From contig NZ_AQWN01000001.1 in the NCBI RefSeq assembly GCF_000376385.1, positions 265,151 to 329,150 on the forward strand: a DNA stretch of 64,000 nucleotides, in the 5' to 3' direction. Made by a program: the position numbers and the translations under genes. The stretch comes from Desulfurispora thermophila DSM 16022. Lineage in GTDB: Bacteria > Bacillota > Desulfotomaculia > Desulfotomaculales > Desulfurisporaceae. Each line of letters starts with the position of its first letter. Position 1 is the stretch's first letter. Below, in pieces: positions 24,770 through 37,032 of the stretch. The notes under the pieces were generated by a model. That model was not told the DNA's origin, made no database searches, and worked only from the letters and a program-made list of their open reading frames with translations.

Positions 24770-25987
24770 TTGACCGAATATAGTCTGCAAGCGCTGGGTG
24801 GTGGAATAACGGCGGCCAGCGGTTATACGGCGGCCGGGGTGGCCGCCGGCATCAAATATATTGGTAAAAAGGATGTGGCTCTGGTTTTCAGCCAGGCACC
24901 GGCTGCTGCCGCCGGGGTGTATACCACCAACCGGGTACAGGCGGCGCCCCTGCGGCTTACCCGTAGCCATATCGCGGCCGGGCATCCCGTCCGGGCCATT
25001 GTTATCAACAGCGGCAACGCCAATGCCTGCACCGGCCCGCAGGGTGAGCGCGATGCGCTGGCCATGGCCAGGCGGGTGGCGGAAAAGCTGGGCATTAAGC
25101 CGGAAAGCGTACTGGTGGCTTCCACCGGTGTGATTGGCCAGCCCATGCCCATGGATAAAGTGCTGGCGGGCATTGATGCAGCAGCTGCTGCTTTAAGCCG
25201 GGAAGGGGGAACCGATGCAGCCGAGGCGATTATGACCACGGATACCGAGCTCAAACAGTGTGCGCTGGCCGTAACCACGCCACAGGGTAGCTTTGTGCTG
25301 GGGGGTATGGCCAAGGGGTCGGGGATGATCCACCCCAACATGGCTACCATGCTCTGCTTTCTAACCACCGACGCCGCCGTACCGGCCGCTTTCCTGCAGC
25401 AGTGTCTGCGCCAGGCTGTGGACGCTACTTTTAACCAGATCAGTGTGGACGGTGACACCAGTACCAACGACATGGTCGTGCTGCTGGCCAACGGAGCCAG
25501 TGGCGTGCCGATAGAGCCGGGTAGTCCACAGGCAGACGCATTCCAGGCCGCCCTGCAGCAGGTATGTACCGAACTGGCCAAAAAAATCGCCCGGGACGGC
25601 GAGGGCGCCACACACCTGATCCAGGCCCTGGTCAAGGGGGCCCCCACCCTGGCGGATGCCCGCCGGGCGGCCAAAGCAATCATCTCCTCCAACCTGTTCA
25701 AAGCGGCGGTCTTTGGCCGGGATGCCAACTGGGGCCGCATCATCTGCGCTCTGGGCTATTCCGGAGCGGATTTTGACCCGCAGCGGGTGGACATCTACCT
25801 GGGCGATGTGCAGGTGGCCGCGGACGGCTGCGGGCTACCTTTTGACGAGGAACGGGCGGCGCAGGTGCTGGCCCGCGAACAGGTGGACGTGATCGTGGAC
25901 TTCAAGCAGGGTGAGTACAGCGCCCTGGCCTGGGGCTGCGATTTGACCTATGAATATGTAAAGATCAACGGGAGTTACCGGACGTGA
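24770..25987 (+). CDS. argJ: Glutamate N-acetyltransferase / amino-acid acetyltransferase
   Basis: 405 residues starting at TTG, with GAAAGGAG 10 bases upstream. ArgJ transfers the acetyl group from N-acetylornithine to glutamate, recycling the acetyl group; bifunctional forms also use acetyl-CoA. The self-cleavage and catalytic threonine lies in [16 protein letters not shown] near residue 190, which splits the protein into alpha and beta chains. [11 protein letters not shown] forms the oxyanion region. Whether it is mono- or bifunctional cannot be decided; no argA/argE is in the window. Its stop overlaps an alternative GTG start of argB. Confidence 0.96.
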   Translation: MTEYSLQALGGGITAASGYTAAGVAAGIKYIGKKDVALVFSQAPAAAAGVYTTNRVQAAPLRLTRSHIAAGHPVRAIVINSGNANACTGPQGERDALAMARRVAEKLGIKPESVLVASTGVIGQPMPMDKVLAGIDAAAAALSREGGTDAAEAIMTTDTELKQCALAVTTPQGSFVLGGMAKGSGMIHPNMATMLCFLTTDAAVPAAFLQQCLRQAVDATFNQISVDGDTSTNDMVVLLANGASGVPIEPGSPQADAFQAALQQVCTELAKKIARDGEGATHLIQALVKGAPTLADARRAAKAIISSNLFKAAVFGRDANWGRIICALGYSGADFDPQRVDIYLGDVQVAADGCGLPFDEERAAQVLAREQVDVIVDFKQGEYSALAWGCDLTYEYVKINGSYRT

Positions 25988-26001
25988 AAGAAGGTGGAAA
26001 C

Positions 26002-26889
26002 ATGACCACGGCTCGGGAGAGGGCGGCCATCCTGGTGGAGGCCCTGCCCTATATCAAAAAATTTTACGGCCAGACCGTGGTGATCAAATACGGCGGTCAC
26101 GCTATGGTCAGCGAGGAACTGAAACAGGCCGTGCTTACCGATGTGGTGCTGATGAAATTCGTGGGCATGCATCCCGTGCTGGTGCACGGCGGCGGTCCGG
26201 AAATAAGCGCCATGTTAAAAAGGCTGGACATCCAGTCCAGGTTTGTAGGCGGACTGCGTGTAACCGATGAGCAGACCATGGAAATTGTGGAAATGGTGCT
26301 GGTGGGCAAGATCAATAAAGACATCGTGGCCCGCGTCAACCAGCTGGGTGGCCGGGCCGTGGGCCTGTGCGGCAAGGATGCCGGGCTGTTCACCGCCGTG
26401 CGCAAAACCGGTCAGGTGCAGCAGCCGGACGGCAGTGTGCAGGAAGTGGACATTGGTTATGTGGGCGATATAGAGCGGGTCAACCCGGGCATTGTGACCT
26501 CACTGATCGAGCAGGGATACATACCGGTTATTGCCCCCGTGGCCATGGGTGAAAGCGGGGAAAGTTACAATATCAATGCCGATTACGCCGCCAGTGCCCT
26601 GGCCGGAGCGCTAAAGGCGAATAAATTAATTAACCTGACCGATGTGGAAGGCATTCTGCAAAAGCCCGGCGATCCGGCCTCACTCCTCTCCGTGGCCAGC
26701 CGCCAGGACATCGACCGCCTGGTGCGCCAGGGTGTGATCAGCGGCGGCATGCTGCCCAAGGTGGACTGCTGCCTGCGCGCCCTGCAGGAGGGCGTGCAAA
26801 CCACCCACATCCTGGACGGGCGCGTGCCCCACGCCATTTTGCTGGAAGTGTTCACCGACCGGGGCATAGGGACTATGGTTGTGAATTAG
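26002..26889 (+). CDS. argB: Acetylglutamate kinase
   Basis: 295 residues from the ATG at 26002, which has AAGGTGG upstream and gives the normal family length; a GTG at 25984 in frame is possible. It phosphorylates N-acetylglutamate with ATP, often the arginine-inhibited step. The motifs [20 protein letters not shown] and the C-terminal KVDCCLRAL are typical amino acid kinase features. The N-terminal extension (residues 1-25) resembles the arginine-sensitive hexameric enzymes, so feedback inhibition is likely (inference). Confidence 0.97.
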   Translation: MTTARERAAILVEALPYIKKFYGQTVVIKYGGHAMVSEELKQAVLTDVVLMKFVGMHPVLVHGGGPEISAMLKRLDIQSRFVGGLRVTDEQTMEIVEMVLVGKINKDIVARVNQLGGRAVGLCGKDAGLFTAVRKTGQVQQPDGSVQEVDIGYVGDIERVNPGIVTSLIEQGYIPVIAPVAMGESGESYNINADYAASALAGALKANKLINLTDVEGILQKPGDPASLLSVASRQDIDRLVRQGVISGGMLPKVDCCLRALQEGVQTTHILDGRVPHAILLEVFTDRGIGTMVVN

Positions 26890-26985
26890 TGACGCTGTCC
26901 GGTGCGCAGACCGGGTGAGCGAGGAAAACACGGCCAGATAGATTTCCTTTACAACGATAAGTAAAACAAATGCGGGTGATCAAAA

Positions 26986-28176
26986 ATGAACTCGGCGGAA
27001 ATAATCGCCTTAAGCGACCAGTATATCCTGCCCACCTACGGCCGGCTGCCCTTTTGCCCCGTGCGGGGGGAAGGCGCGCTGCTCTATGACGCCGAAGGCC
27101 GGGCCTACCTGGACTTTGTGGCCGGCCTGGCTGTCAACGCCCTGGGTCACGCCCACCCGGCCGTAACCAAAGCCATATGTGAACAGGCCGGGCAGCTCAT
27201 GCACGTTTCCAACCTGTACTATATCGAACCGCAGGCCCGCCTGGCCGCTGCGCTGGTGCAAAACTCCTGCGCCAGCAAGGTTTTCTTCTGCAACAGCGGC
27301 GCCGAGGCCAATGAGGCGGCCATCAAGCTGGCCCGCAAATACGGCAAACAAAACGGCGCCTCCAAATATGAAATAATAACCGCCCTGCAGTCCTTCCACG
27401 GCCGCACCCTGGCCGCCATCACGGCCACCGGGCAGCCCAAGTACCAGCGGGGCTTTGAGCCGCTGCCGGAGGGCTTTACCTATGTGCCCTTCAATGACCT
27501 GGATGCCCTGGCGGCCGCCATTACTCCCCGCACCTGTGCCGTGATGTTGGAGCCGGTGCAGGGCGAGGGTGGTGTTTATCCGGCCGACCCGCAGTACCTG
27601 CAGGGCGTGCGCCGGATCTGCGATGAACACGGCCTCTTGCTTATTTTTGACGAAGTGCAGTGCGGTTTGGGCCGCACCGGGCAGCTGTTTGCCTACCAGC
27701 ACTACGGTGTGGAGCCCGATGTACTCACCCTGGCCAAGGCCCTGGGCAACGGGTTCCCCATCGGGGCCATGCTGGTGGGACCCAAAGCGGTGGGCGTGCT
27801 GCAGCCCGGCGATCACGCTTCCACCTTTGGGGGCAATCCTCTGGCCTGCCGGGTGGCTCTGGCCGTGCTGGAGCAGTTGCTGGCCGGTGGGGTGGTGGAT
27901 AACGCCGCGCGGGTGGGCCGCTATTTCTACCAGCGCCTGCAGGAACTGCAAGCAAAGTACCCCTTTGTGCGTCAGGTGCGCGGCCTGGGCCTGATGCTGG
28001 GCCTGGAGCTGGAGCGGGAAGGCCGCCCCGTTGTGGATGCCTGCCGCGCCCGGGGCCTGCTCATCAACTGCGTGGGGACCAATATTTTGCGCTTTGTGCC
28101 GCCCTTAATCATAAGTGAAGCCGATGTGGACAGAGCGCTGGAAATACTGGAACAGGTGTTTTGCAGTTTTAGCTAA
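26986..28176 (+). CDS. argD: Acetylornithine aminotransferase
   Basis: 396 residues, a class III PLP-dependent transaminase converting N-acetylglutamate semialdehyde to N-acetylornithine. The PLP lysine is in [16 protein letters not shown] near residue 250; the [14 protein letters not shown] motif holds the PLP-contacting aspartate. The start has a weak GGGTGAT site; the 96-bp gap after argB shows no terminator, so it belongs to the same transcript. Confidence 0.96.
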   Translation: MNSAEIIALSDQYILPTYGRLPFCPVRGEGALLYDAEGRAYLDFVAGLAVNALGHAHPAVTKAICEQAGQLMHVSNLYYIEPQARLAAALVQNSCASKVFFCNSGAEANEAAIKLARKYGKQNGASKYEIITALQSFHGRTLAAITATGQPKYQRGFEPLPEGFTYVPFNDLDALAAAITPRTCAVMLEPVQGEGGVYPADPQYLQGVRRICDEHGLLLIFDEVQCGLGRTGQLFAYQHYGVEPDVLTLAKALGNGFPIGAMLVGPKAVGVLQPGDHASTFGGNPLACRVALAVLEQLLAGGVVDNAARVGRYFYQRLQELQAKYPFVRQVRGLGLMLGLELEREGRPVVDACRARGLLINCVGTNILRFVPPLIISEADVDRALEILEQVFCSFS

Positions 28177-28189
28177 TCAGGAGGACAAT

Positions 28190-31100
28190 ATGCCCAAAAG
28201 GACGGACATCAGGAAAGTGCTGGTTATCGGCTCGGGTCCCATCATCATCGGCCAGGCGGCCGAGTTCGACTACGCCGGCACCCAGGCCTGCAAAGCCCTG
28301 CGGGAAGAAGGCGTGGAAGTGGTGCTGGTAAACTCCAACCCGGCCACCATTATGACCGACGACAACATTGCCGACCAGGTGTACATCGAGCCCCTGACCT
28401 GGCAGAGCGTGGCGGCCATCATTGAGCGGGAACGACCGGACGGCCTGCTGCCCACCCTGGGCGGCCAGACCGGCTTGAATTTGGCTGTGGAACTGGCCGA
28501 GCAGGGCGTGCTGGAAAAATATCAGGTGTGTTTGCTGGGCACTTCTCTCGAAACCATCAAAAAGGCCGAGGACAGGGAACTTTTCAAAAAGACCATGCTG
28601 GAAATCGGCGAGCCCGTGCCCGAGAGCACCATCTGCACCAGCCTGCAGGAAGCGCAGGATTTTGTGGCCCGCATTGGCTACCCGGTGATCGTACGACCGG
28701 CCTACACGCTGGGCGGGACGGGGGGCGGCATTGCCACCAATGACTCCGAGCTGACCGCCATTGTGGACCGCGGTTTGAAGATGAGCATGATTGGCCAGGT
28801 GTTGCTGGAGCGCAGTGTGGCCGGCTGGAAGGAAATAGAATACGAAGTGATGCGCGACTGTGCCGATAACTGCATCACCATTTGCAATATGGAAAACATC
28901 GACCCCATCGGCATTCACACCGGTGACAGCATAGTGGTGGCGCCCTCCCAGACCCTGGCCGACAAAGAATACCAGATGCTGCGCAGCGCCTCACTGAAGA
29001 TTATCCGGGCGCTGGGAGTGGAGGGCGGTTGCAATGTCCAGTTCGCCCTGGACCCGCTCAGCTTTAAATACTATGTCATAGAAGTCAACCCGCGGGTGAG
29101 CCGCTCTTCCGCCCTGGCTTCCAAAGCCACGGGCTATCCCATTGCCAAGATGGCGGCCAAAATTGCCATCGGCCTGACCCTGGACGAGATCACCAACCCG
29201 GTCACCGGCAAGACCACAGCCTGTTTCGAGCCCACCCTGGACTATGTGGTGGTCAAGATTCCCCGCTGGCCCTTTGATAAATTCACCGCCGCCGACCGCA
29301 CCCTGGGCACCCAGATGAAGGCCACGGGCGAAGTGATGGCCATTGACCGCACGCTGGAAGGGGCGCTTTTAAAAGCTGTGCGCTCGCTGGAAATCGGTGT
29401 GGACAGCCTGCAGTTGCGCGGCTGCGCCAGCTGGAGCGAGATGGAGCTGGAGAGCCTGCTGGAGAAGCCCAACGATTTGCGCCTCTTTGCCATTGCCGAG
29501 GCTTTCCGGCGGGCCTGGGCCATGCGCGAGGTTTTCCAGCTCACCAGCATAGATTATTTCTTCCTGGAAAAAATCAAAAACATTGTGGTGCTGGAGGGCG
29601 AGATCCGGGCGGCCGGCTGGCCGCTGGAGGCCGGGCTGCTGCGGCGGGCCAAGCAGATGGGTCTGGCCGACAGCTACATAGCCCGCCTGACCGGTCAGAC
29701 GGCGGCCGCCGTGCGCGCGCTGCGCCGCGAACTGGGCGTGCTGCCCGTCTATAAAATGGTGGACACCTGCGCGGCCGAGTTTGAATCCACCACGCCCTAT
29801 TATTACTCCACCTACGATACTGTGGACGAAGTGGCGGTGAGTGATCGCCCCAAGGTGCTGGTGCTGGGTTCCGGTCCCATCCGCATTGGTCAGGGCATTG
29901 AATTTGATTATTGCTCGGTGCACTCGGTCTGGGGGCTCAAACACGAGCAGTACGAATCCATCATCATCAACAACAACCCGGAAACCGTGAGCACCGACTT
30001 TGATACAGCGGACAAACTTTACTTCGAGCCCCTCACCCTGGAGGACGTGCTGAACGTAATTGAAAAAGAGCGCCCCCTGGGTGTGATTGTGCAGTTCGGC
30101 GGCCAGACCGCCATCAACCTGACCGCCGACCTGCACGCGGCCGGTGTGCGCATTCTGGGTACGCCGGTGGAAAGCATTGATGCGGCCGAGGACAGAGAAA
30201 AGTTCAGTGCGCTTTTGAAGGAGCTGGCCATTCCCCAGAGCGAGGGAGCGACGGCCTACACGGTGCAAGAAGCCCGCCGCATTGCCGAGCAACTGGGCTA
30301 CCCGGTGCTGGTGCGTCCTTCCTACGTGCTGGGCGGCCGGGCCATGGAAATTGTTTATAATACGCCGGAGTTGCTCAAGTACATGGAAACCGCCGTGCAG
30401 GTTTCGCCCCAGCATCCGGTGCTGGTGGACAAATATATCCTGGGTCGCGAGGTGGAGGTCGATGCCATTGGTGACGGGCGGGATGTGTTCATTCCCGGCA
30501 TCATGGAACACATTGAGCGGGCCGGTGTGCACTCGGGTGATTCCATGGCCGTATATCCTCCCCAGACGCTGTCGCCCGATGTGCAGCGGCAAATTGTGGA
30601 ATACACCATGCGCATTGCTCGCCGCCTGCAGGTGTGCGGCCTGATCAACATCCAGTATGTGGTGGCCAATGAGCAGGTCTATGTGCTGGAGGTCAACCCG
30701 CGCGCTTCCCGCACAGTGCCCGTTTTGAGCAAGGTGACGGGCGTGCCCATGGTGCAGGTGGCCACCCGGGCCATGCTGGGTCGCTGCCTGGCGGAAATGG
30801 GTTACCGGCCGGGGCTGGGTCCGTTACCCGACCTGATTACCGTCAAAGCGCCTGTATTTTCCTTTGAAAAACTGGACCAGGTGGACGTATCCCTGGGGCC
30901 GGAAATGAAATCCACCGGCGAAGTGATGGGCATTGCCCGGTACCTGCCCCAGGCTCTGTACAAGGCCATGCTTTCGGCCGGTCTGAAGATATCGTCCACA
31001 GGAGAAATGCTGGTGTCGCTGGCCGACCGGGACAAGCAAGAGGCGCTGCCCCTGGTGCGGGGCTTTGCCGCCCTGGGTTACCGGCTGCACGCCACACCGG

Positions 31101-31423
31101 GCACGGCGGCCGCCCTGGCCGCAGCAGGGCTAAATGTGCAGGCGGTGCCGTACAATGACGTGCAGGATTTGATCCGTTCCGGCCGGGTGAACCTGGTGCT
31201 CAATACGCCCACCCGGGGCAAAGAACCCGGTCGCCCCGGTTTCACCTTGCGCCGGGCGGCGGCCGGTTACAAAATACCCTGCCTGACTTCGCTGGACACC
31301 GCCGGAGCTCTGCTGGAAGTGCTGCGCAGCCTGTGCCGGGGCGAAGAGGCGCCGCCGGTAAATATGCACCAGTTTGTGCGTAAAGGAGATGAACCCCATG
31401 TCGCTACCGCCGCTGCCCGCTAA
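28190..31423 (+). CDS. carB: Carbamoyl-phosphate synthase large subunit
   Basis: 1077 residues from the ATG at 28190, which has GGAGG 5 bases upstream. Two homologous ATP-grasp halves are seen, each starting with an SGP(I)xIGQ(A/G)xEFDY motif (residues ~15 and ~566), and a C-terminal MGS-like allosteric domain from about residue 935. It makes carbamoyl phosphate from bicarbonate, ammonia and ATP; ammonia is normally supplied by the glutaminase subunit CarA. carA is not next to it, which is unusual for this operon; it may be elsewhere in the genome. Its end overlaps the start of argF by 26 bp, suggesting translational coupling and local supply of carbamoyl phosphate. Confidence 0.96.
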   Translation: MPKRTDIRKVLVIGSGPIIIGQAAEFDYAGTQACKALREEGVEVVLVNSNPATIMTDDNIADQVYIEPLTWQSVAAIIERERPDGLLPTLGGQTGLNLAVELAEQGVLEKYQVCLLGTSLETIKKAEDRELFKKTMLEIGEPVPESTICTSLQEAQDFVARIGYPVIVRPAYTLGGTGGGIATNDSELTAIVDRGLKMSMIGQVLLERSVAGWKEIEYEVMRDCADNCITICNMENIDPIGIHTGDSIVVAPSQTLADKEYQMLRSASLKIIRALGVEGGCNVQFALDPLSFKYYVIEVNPRVSRSSALASKATGYPIAKMAAKIAIGLTLDEITNPVTGKTTACFEPTLDYVVVKIPRWPFDKFTAADRTLGTQMKATGEVMAIDRTLEGALLKAVRSLEIGVDSLQLRGCASWSEMELESLLEKPNDLRLFAIAEAFRRAWAMREVFQLTSIDYFFLEKIKNIVVLEGEIRAAGWPLEAGLLRRAKQMGLADSYIARLTGQTAAAVRALRRELGVLPVYKMVDTCAAEFESTTPYYYSTYDTVDEVAVSDRPKVLVLGSGPIRIGQGIEFDYCSVHSVWGLKHEQYESIIINNNPETVSTDFDTADKLYFEPLTLEDVLNVIEKERPLGVIVQFGGQTAINLTADLHAAGVRILGTPVESIDAAEDREKFSALLKELAIPQSEGATAYTVQEARRIAEQLGYPVLVRPSYVLGGRAMEIVYNTPELLKYMETAVQVSPQHPVLVDKYILGREVEVDAIGDGRDVFIPGIMEHIERAGVHSGDSMAVYPPQTLSPDVQRQIVEYTMRIARRLQVCGLINIQYVVANEQVYVLEVNPRASRTVPVLSKVTGVPMVQVATRAMLGRCLAEMGYRPGLGPLPDLITVKAPVFSFEKLDQVDVSLGPEMKSTGEVMGIARYLPQALYKAMLSAGLKISSTGEMLVSLADRDKQEALPLVRGFAALGYRLHATPGTAAALAAAGLNVQAVPYNDVQDLIRSGRVNLVLNTPTRGKEPGRPGFTLRRAAAGYKIPCLTSLDTAGALLEVLRSLCRGEEAPPVNMHQFVRKGDEPHVATAAAR

Positions 31424-32351
31424 CCTGAAAGGACGGGATCTGCTCACGCTGGCCGACTTCAGCCCGCAGGAAATCTTGCAAATTCTGGACTGGGCGGATG
31501 TTTTGAAAAAGTTACAGAAACAGAGGACACCGCATCACTATCTGGCCGGCAAGACACTGGCCATGATTTTTGAAAAATCCTCCACCCGCACCCGGGTATC
31601 CTTTGAAACCGGCATCTACCAGCTGGGCGGACAGGCTCTGTTTTTGAGCAGCCGCGACATCCAGCTGGGCCGGGGGGAAAGTATTGCCGACACGGCCCGC
31701 GTGCTCTCCCGCTATGTGGACGGCATCATGATCCGCACTTACGGGCAGCAGGTGGTGGAGGAACTGGCCGCACACGCCACGGTACCTGTGATCAACGGTT
31801 TGACCGACCTGCTGCACCCCTGCCAGATCCTGGCCGACCTGCAGACCATTCGCGAGTACAAAGGGCGGCTCCAGGGCCTGAAACTGGCCTTTGTGGGCGA
31901 TGGCAACAATGTCTGTCACTCGCTGCTCATCGGCTGCAGCAAGCTGGGGCTGGACATAGCCGTGGCCACGCCGCCCGGTTACCGGCCGGCGGAGCAGATT
32001 GTGGCCAGAGCGCGTGATTTTGCCGCCGCTGCCGGCAGCAGTGTGCTGATCACCGGGGATCCGGCCGAGGCGGTGCGGGGGGCCGATGTACTGGTCACCG
32101 ATGTCTGGGCCAGTATGGGCCAGGAACAGGAGCAACAGGAACGGGAGAAGGTATTCGCCCCTTACCAGCTAAATGCTCAACTGGTCGCTCTGGCCGCGCC
32201 CGATTATATCTTTCTGCACTGTCTGCCCGCCCACCGCGGGGAGGAAGTGACGGCCGAGATCATTGACGGGCCCCATTCCGCCGTCTGGGATGAAGCGGAA
32301 AACCGCCTGCACGCCCAGAAGGCCGTGATGGCTCTTCTGATGCAGGACTGA
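31398..32351 (+). CDS. argF: Ornithine carbamoyltransferase
   Basis: 317 residues from the ATG at 31398, selected because AAAGGAG lies 9 bases upstream; an in-frame ATG at 31389 would sit directly on that site. It joins ornithine and carbamoyl phosphate to citrulline. The motifs [12 protein letters not shown] (carbamoyl phosphate binding), [14 protein letters not shown] and [11 protein letters not shown] (ornithine-binding SMG-loop type region) are all present. The catabolic version would sit with arcA/arcC; the biosynthetic context here is clear. Confidence 0.97.
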   Translation: MSLPPLPANLKGRDLLTLADFSPQEILQILDWADVLKKLQKQRTPHHYLAGKTLAMIFEKSSTRTRVSFETGIYQLGGQALFLSSRDIQLGRGESIADTARVLSRYVDGIMIRTYGQQVVEELAAHATVPVINGLTDLLHPCQILADLQTIREYKGRLQGLKLAFVGDGNNVCHSLLIGCSKLGLDIAVATPPGYRPAEQIVARARDFAAAAGSSVLITGDPAEAVRGADVLVTDVWASMGQEQEQQEREKVFAPYQLNAQLVALAAPDYIFLHCLPAHRGEEVTAEIIDGPHSAVWDEAENRLHAQKAVMALLMQD

Positions 32352-32390
32352 ACGGGTGGCTGAAAATGTTGCCGCAACTGGCAGGATTTT

Positions 32391-32420
32391 TTGTTCTGCT
32401 AACCCGGAACGTGGTATAAT
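32391..32420 (+). promoter_or_regulatory. Probable promoter of argG
   Basis: TTGTTC at 32391-32396 and a perfect TATAAT at 32415-32420 are separated by 18 bp, 73 bp before the argG start. argG may therefore be transcribed separately as well as from the argC promoter. Confidence 0.55.
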
Positions 32421-32493
32421 TACAGAGTACAAAAGTGAATAGAGATTGCCGCCGGGGTTTGTCCTGGCGCAATCCTTGCTGAAGGAGGAAAAA

Positions 32494-33708
<1,215 letters not shown>

Positions 33709-33780
33709 AGCGTGTTTTTGCTTTGTTCAGCCTTGCGGACTGTGCAGACCAGGTCAGGGCATGGGGTTATAAAAATAGCC

Positions 33781-33818
33781 AAAAAACAAGGCGGCAGCCC
33801 GGCCAACGGGTTGCCGCC
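33781..33818 (-). terminator. Strong terminator hairpin between argG and the PilZ gene
   Basis: GGCGGCAGCCCG (33790-33801) pairs with CGGGTTGCCGCC (33807-33818). On the minus strand it is followed by TTGTTTTTT and directly follows the PilZ stop; on the plus strand a looser T-rich stretch also follows, so it may serve both convergent transcripts. Confidence 0.85.
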
Positions 33819-33821
33819 TGT

Positions 33822-34481
33822 TTAGCTGTTTTGTTTGCAGGCGGCCATCCTGGTGAAGACAAACTGGAAGATGCGGTCGCGCTGCCTTTCGGTGATATCA
33901 ATAAATTCAAGACCCAAATGGTAGATCTTGCCGCCCCGCGGGGTCTCCACGGTTTCGCAGCGGCGCACCTCGCCGGTGAGCAAAAAGTCGTAGACCATCT
34001 TTTTTACCGGCAGGCTAAATTTGACCAGAAGTTGCTCCTGGGGCTTAAACGGCTTTGGGTAGGCGATTTTGGCTCCGCCGGCGCTGATATTGAGCATTTC
34101 CGCCCGGCTGAATACCGGCTTTTGGTCGGGCAACTCAGGTACGGGGGCGATCTCAATGCTGTGCAGCATTTCCAGCCGCACATAGCGCCGGCTCTGTTGC
34201 CGGACCACCTTCCGGGGCATGGCCAGGCCGTAGAGCGGCACATTGTCCCGGCGCAGGCCCACCACTGTCGTGTCAAAGAACAGCACATGTTCGGCCGTGG
34301 GGACACGCACGCTTACGCTATCACCCACATGCAGGGTAAGCGGTACTTGCTGGGCGTAGGGCATGGTGATAAAAAAGCGGTCATTGCTGAAGTCCTCGAT
34401 GGAGGATGTATAAAAGCCGCTGTCGCCGCGTTGTACATAGATTTTTTGGTGTATTTGGGGTCGGAAGATGATATCGGCCAT
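33822..34481 (-). CDS. PilZ domain protein, YcgR-like flagellar brake type
   Basis: 219 residues. The N-terminal half (residues 1-95) resembles the YcgR/PilZN domain. The PilZ domain follows with its c-di-GMP binding signature: RxxxR as RRYVR near residue 100 and [D/N]xSxxG as NISAGG near residue 131. In Gram-positive relatives (YpfA/DgrA) such proteins bind c-di-GMP and slow the flagellar motor. There is no membrane segment. It is inverted relative to the arginine genes on both sides, so it is an intruder in the arg cluster with its own unit. Confidence 0.85.
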   Translation of the reverse strand: MADIIFRPQIHQKIYVQRGDSGFYTSSIEDFSNDRFFITMPYAQQVPLTLHVGDSVSVRVPTAEHVLFFDTTVVGLRRDNVPLYGLAMPRKVVRQQSRRYVRLEMLHSIEIAPVPELPDQKPVFSRAEMLNISAGGAKIAYPKPFKPQEQLLVKFSLPVKKMVYDFLLTGEVRRCETVETPRGGKIYHLGLEFIDITERQRDRIFQFVFTRMAACKQNS

Positions 34482-34607
34482 CGCTTTCTCTCCTGTGTTT
34501 CACATTGGGGGGGTAACTCAGGGCCGGCCTGTCAAGTTGTCGCGTTGGTATAATTTGACGTTGCATTAACAAAATCCTTTTTAAAAATTTGTCCGGAGGT
34601 TAAATTT

Positions 34608-35981
34608 ATGAGCAAGCTGTGGGGAGGTCGCTTCCAGAAAAGCACGCACAGCCTGATGGATGACTTCCATTCCTCAATTTCCTTTGACTGCCGCATCTAC
34701 CGGCAGGACATAGCGGGCAGTATGGCGCATGCCGCCATGCTGGCACAAAGTGGCATTATCACGCCGCAGGAAAGCGAGCAGATCATCAACGGGCTAAAAG
34801 AAATACTGGAGGATATTGAAAGCGGCCGGGTGCAGTTTTCTACCTCTGCCGAGGACATCCACATGAATGTGGAACTGCTGTTGACGCAAAAAATCGGGGC
34901 TGTGGCCAAAAAACTGCATACGGCACGCAGCCGCAACGATCAGGTGGCTCTGGATGTGCGCCTCTACCTGCGGGAAGAAATAGATCACATCTGCCAGCTT
35001 TTAAAACAGCTCTGCCGCCAGTTGCTGGACCTGGCGGAAAACCACCTGGACACAGTGATGCCCGGCTACACCCACCTGCAGCGGGCCCAGCCCGTGACAT
35101 TGGCCCACCACCTGCTGGCCTATGTGCAGATGTTCCGGCGGGATTTGGATCGCCTGGCGGACTGCCGGCGGCGGGTCAATGTGCTGCCCCTGGGAGCGGG
35201 GGCGCTGGCCGGCACTACTTTTCCCATTCAGCCCGAACTGGTGGCCCGGCAGCTGGGGTTTGGCGCTCTGGCCGAGAACAGCCTGGACGCGGTGAGCGAC
35301 CGGGATTTTGCCGTGGAGTTTACCGCGGCGGCCGCCCTGATCATGGTGCACTTGAGCCGCTTTTGTGAGGAGATTGTGCTTTGGTCCAGCGGTGAGTTTG
35401 CCTTTGTGGAACTGGATGACGCCTTCAGCACGGGCAGCAGCATGATGCCGCAGAAGAAAAACCCCGACGCGGCTGAACTAATCCGGGGCAAGGCCGGGCG
35501 GGTTTTCGGCGACCTGCAGGCGCTGCTGGTCATGCTCAAGGGGCTGCCTCTGGCTTATAACAAAGATATGCAGGAAGACAAAGAAGCGCTTTTCGACGCA
35601 GTGGATACGGTGAAAAAATGCCTGCTGGTCTTCACCCCTATGGTGGGCAGCCTGCGTTTCAGAAAAGAAAACATGGCCCGGGCCGCCCGGGGCGGCTTTA
35701 CCAATGCCACCGACCTGGCCGACTACCTGGTGGGTAAGGGAGTGCCCTTCCGCGAGGCCCACGAGATGGTGGGCAAAACCGTGCTCTACTGCCTGCAGCA
35801 GGGCAAAGCCCTGGAGGAACTGGTCCTGGAGGAAATGCGGCAGTTCTGTCCGCCGGTGGAGCAGGACGTCTACCAGGCCCTGGATATTGCCAATTGTGTG
35901 GCCCGCCGCGTCACCTTGAACGGCCCGGCCCCTTCTGCCGTGCGGGCGGCCATTGAGCGGGCCCGGCGGGCGCTGGAATGA
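34608..35981 (+). CDS. argH: Argininosuccinate lyase
   Basis: 457 residues, normal length. It splits argininosuccinate into arginine and fumarate, the final step of the pathway. The fumarase/ASL superfamily signature GSSMMPQKKNPDAAELIRG near residue 280 includes the catalytic serine loop. HTARSRNDQVALD and MPGYTHLQRAQP near residues 105 and 150 are further active-site motifs. A CCGGAGG site precedes the ATG. A TATAAT at 34549-34554 suggests a separate promoter after the inverted PilZ gene, but the -35 is poor. Confidence 0.97.
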   Translation: MSKLWGGRFQKSTHSLMDDFHSSISFDCRIYRQDIAGSMAHAAMLAQSGIITPQESEQIINGLKEILEDIESGRVQFSTSAEDIHMNVELLLTQKIGAVAKKLHTARSRNDQVALDVRLYLREEIDHICQLLKQLCRQLLDLAENHLDTVMPGYTHLQRAQPVTLAHHLLAYVQMFRRDLDRLADCRRRVNVLPLGAGALAGTTFPIQPELVARQLGFGALAENSLDAVSDRDFAVEFTAAAALIMVHLSRFCEEIVLWSSGEFAFVELDDAFSTGSSMMPQKKNPDAAELIRGKAGRVFGDLQALLVMLKGLPLAYNKDMQEDKEALFDAVDTVKKCLLVFTPMVGSLRFRKENMARAARGGFTNATDLADYLVGKGVPFREAHEMVGKTVLYCLQQGKALEELVLEEMRQFCPPVEQDVYQALDIANCVARRVTLNGPAPSAVRAAIERARRALE

Positions 35982-36159
35982 AGTTTGTCGGCCCTTTGAT
36001 GCCGGACGATATATCGGAAGAAAATTTATAAAACTCTTACGAATATGGCAGGATTATTAAAACTTATGTCAAATAACTGCAATGAACTCGGTTACTTGGA
36101 TTATTTGGAAGCGATACGTAATAGTTGCTCAAGACATGTTTTAATAAATTAAACTAATT

Positions 36160-36219
36160 AAGGCTACGTAAGCCTTCCAGACCGGTAGAAGCCGGTAGGG
36201 AGGGCTTATTTTGTTTTTT
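36160..36219 (+). promoter_or_regulatory. Attenuator-like alternative hairpins
   Basis: AAGGCT (36160-36165) can pair with AGCCTT (36171-36176). The same AGCCTTCC arm (36171-36178) can instead pair with GGGAGGGCT (36198-36206), enclosing ACCGG/CCGGT, and this longer hairpin is followed by TATTTTGTTTTTT. The two structures are mutually exclusive, as in a transcription attenuator, or the second is simply the terminator of argH about 200 bp upstream. The rest of the gap 35,982-36,160 is AT-rich without a recognised riboswitch. Confidence 0.5.
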
Positions 36220-36294
36220 GGGCTCTTGTGTTTGAAAACCCCTGTGGGGAGTTCTAGAAAAAGTAGAAAAAAGCAAGATTTTTGGGGGATGGAT

Positions 36295-36963
36295 ATGCTC
36301 TCATACCTGCTCAGGCGGCTATTTTATTTAATTCCCGTCTTGCTGGGCATTTCCCTGGTTACCTTTGCTTTAATCAAGTTGGCCCCCGGTGATCCGGCGG
36401 AGGTGTTGCTACGGGCGTCCGGCACCGAGCCCACCCGGGAGGCCGTGGCCGCCCTGCGCCGCGAGTTGGGCCTGGATAAGCCCTCACATCTCCAGTACTG
36501 GCGCTGGTTGCGCCGCGTTCTGCGGGGCGATCTGGGCGTTTCTTACCGCACCGGTCAGCCGGTGCGTGAGGAATTGATGGATCGACTGCCCGCTACCTGT
36601 GAGCTGGCCGGAGCCGCGGTTGTGTTCATGTTGTTGCTGGCCGTGCCTGTGGGTGTGGGGGCGGCACTGTACCGGCGCGGCTGGCCCGATCATTTGGGAC
36701 GAATGCTGGCTTTACTGGGGGCGGCCATGCCTTCATTCTGGTTGGGACTTTTGTTGATTTATCTCTTCTCTGTGCACTGGGAACTGCTGCCCGTCATGGG
36801 ACGGGGCGGACCAGAGCATTTACTGTTACCTTCTATCACGCTGGGGTTGGGAATGGCGGCAGCTTATGCACGCATTTTGCGCTTCAGTCTTGTTGTAAGG
36901 CCACAGCCCCTTTACTACCCAGTCCTCGGCCAGAGGTGTAAACAGAGTACCGGCCGGCCATAG
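36295..36963 (+). pseudogene. ABC transporter permease, DppB/NikB type, 3'-truncated
   Basis: The first ~200 residues read as a perfect DppB/NikB/OppB permease: MLSYLLRRLFYLIPVLLGISL with the first membrane span, LAPGDPA, the LGLDKP and GDLGVS motifs, and three further spans up to LGLGMAAAYARILRFS. Normal relatives are about 315 residues and continue with the EAA loop that contacts the ATPase (RTARAKGL region); here the sequence breaks into unrelated residues and stops at about 222. Without the EAA loop it should not work. No ATPase, second permease or binding protein is near, so it is a remnant of a peptide/nickel transporter locus. Confidence 0.8.
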
Positions 36964-37032
36964 CCGCACAGTAATTTTTGCACAATCTGTATACTTAAAG
37001 GTTACCTAAAAAATATAAAGTAATAAAGTAGG

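Noticed and set aside
29369..30592. A 407-codon minus-strand frame opposite carB
   Set aside because: Antisense shadow; carB on the other strand is fully conserved.
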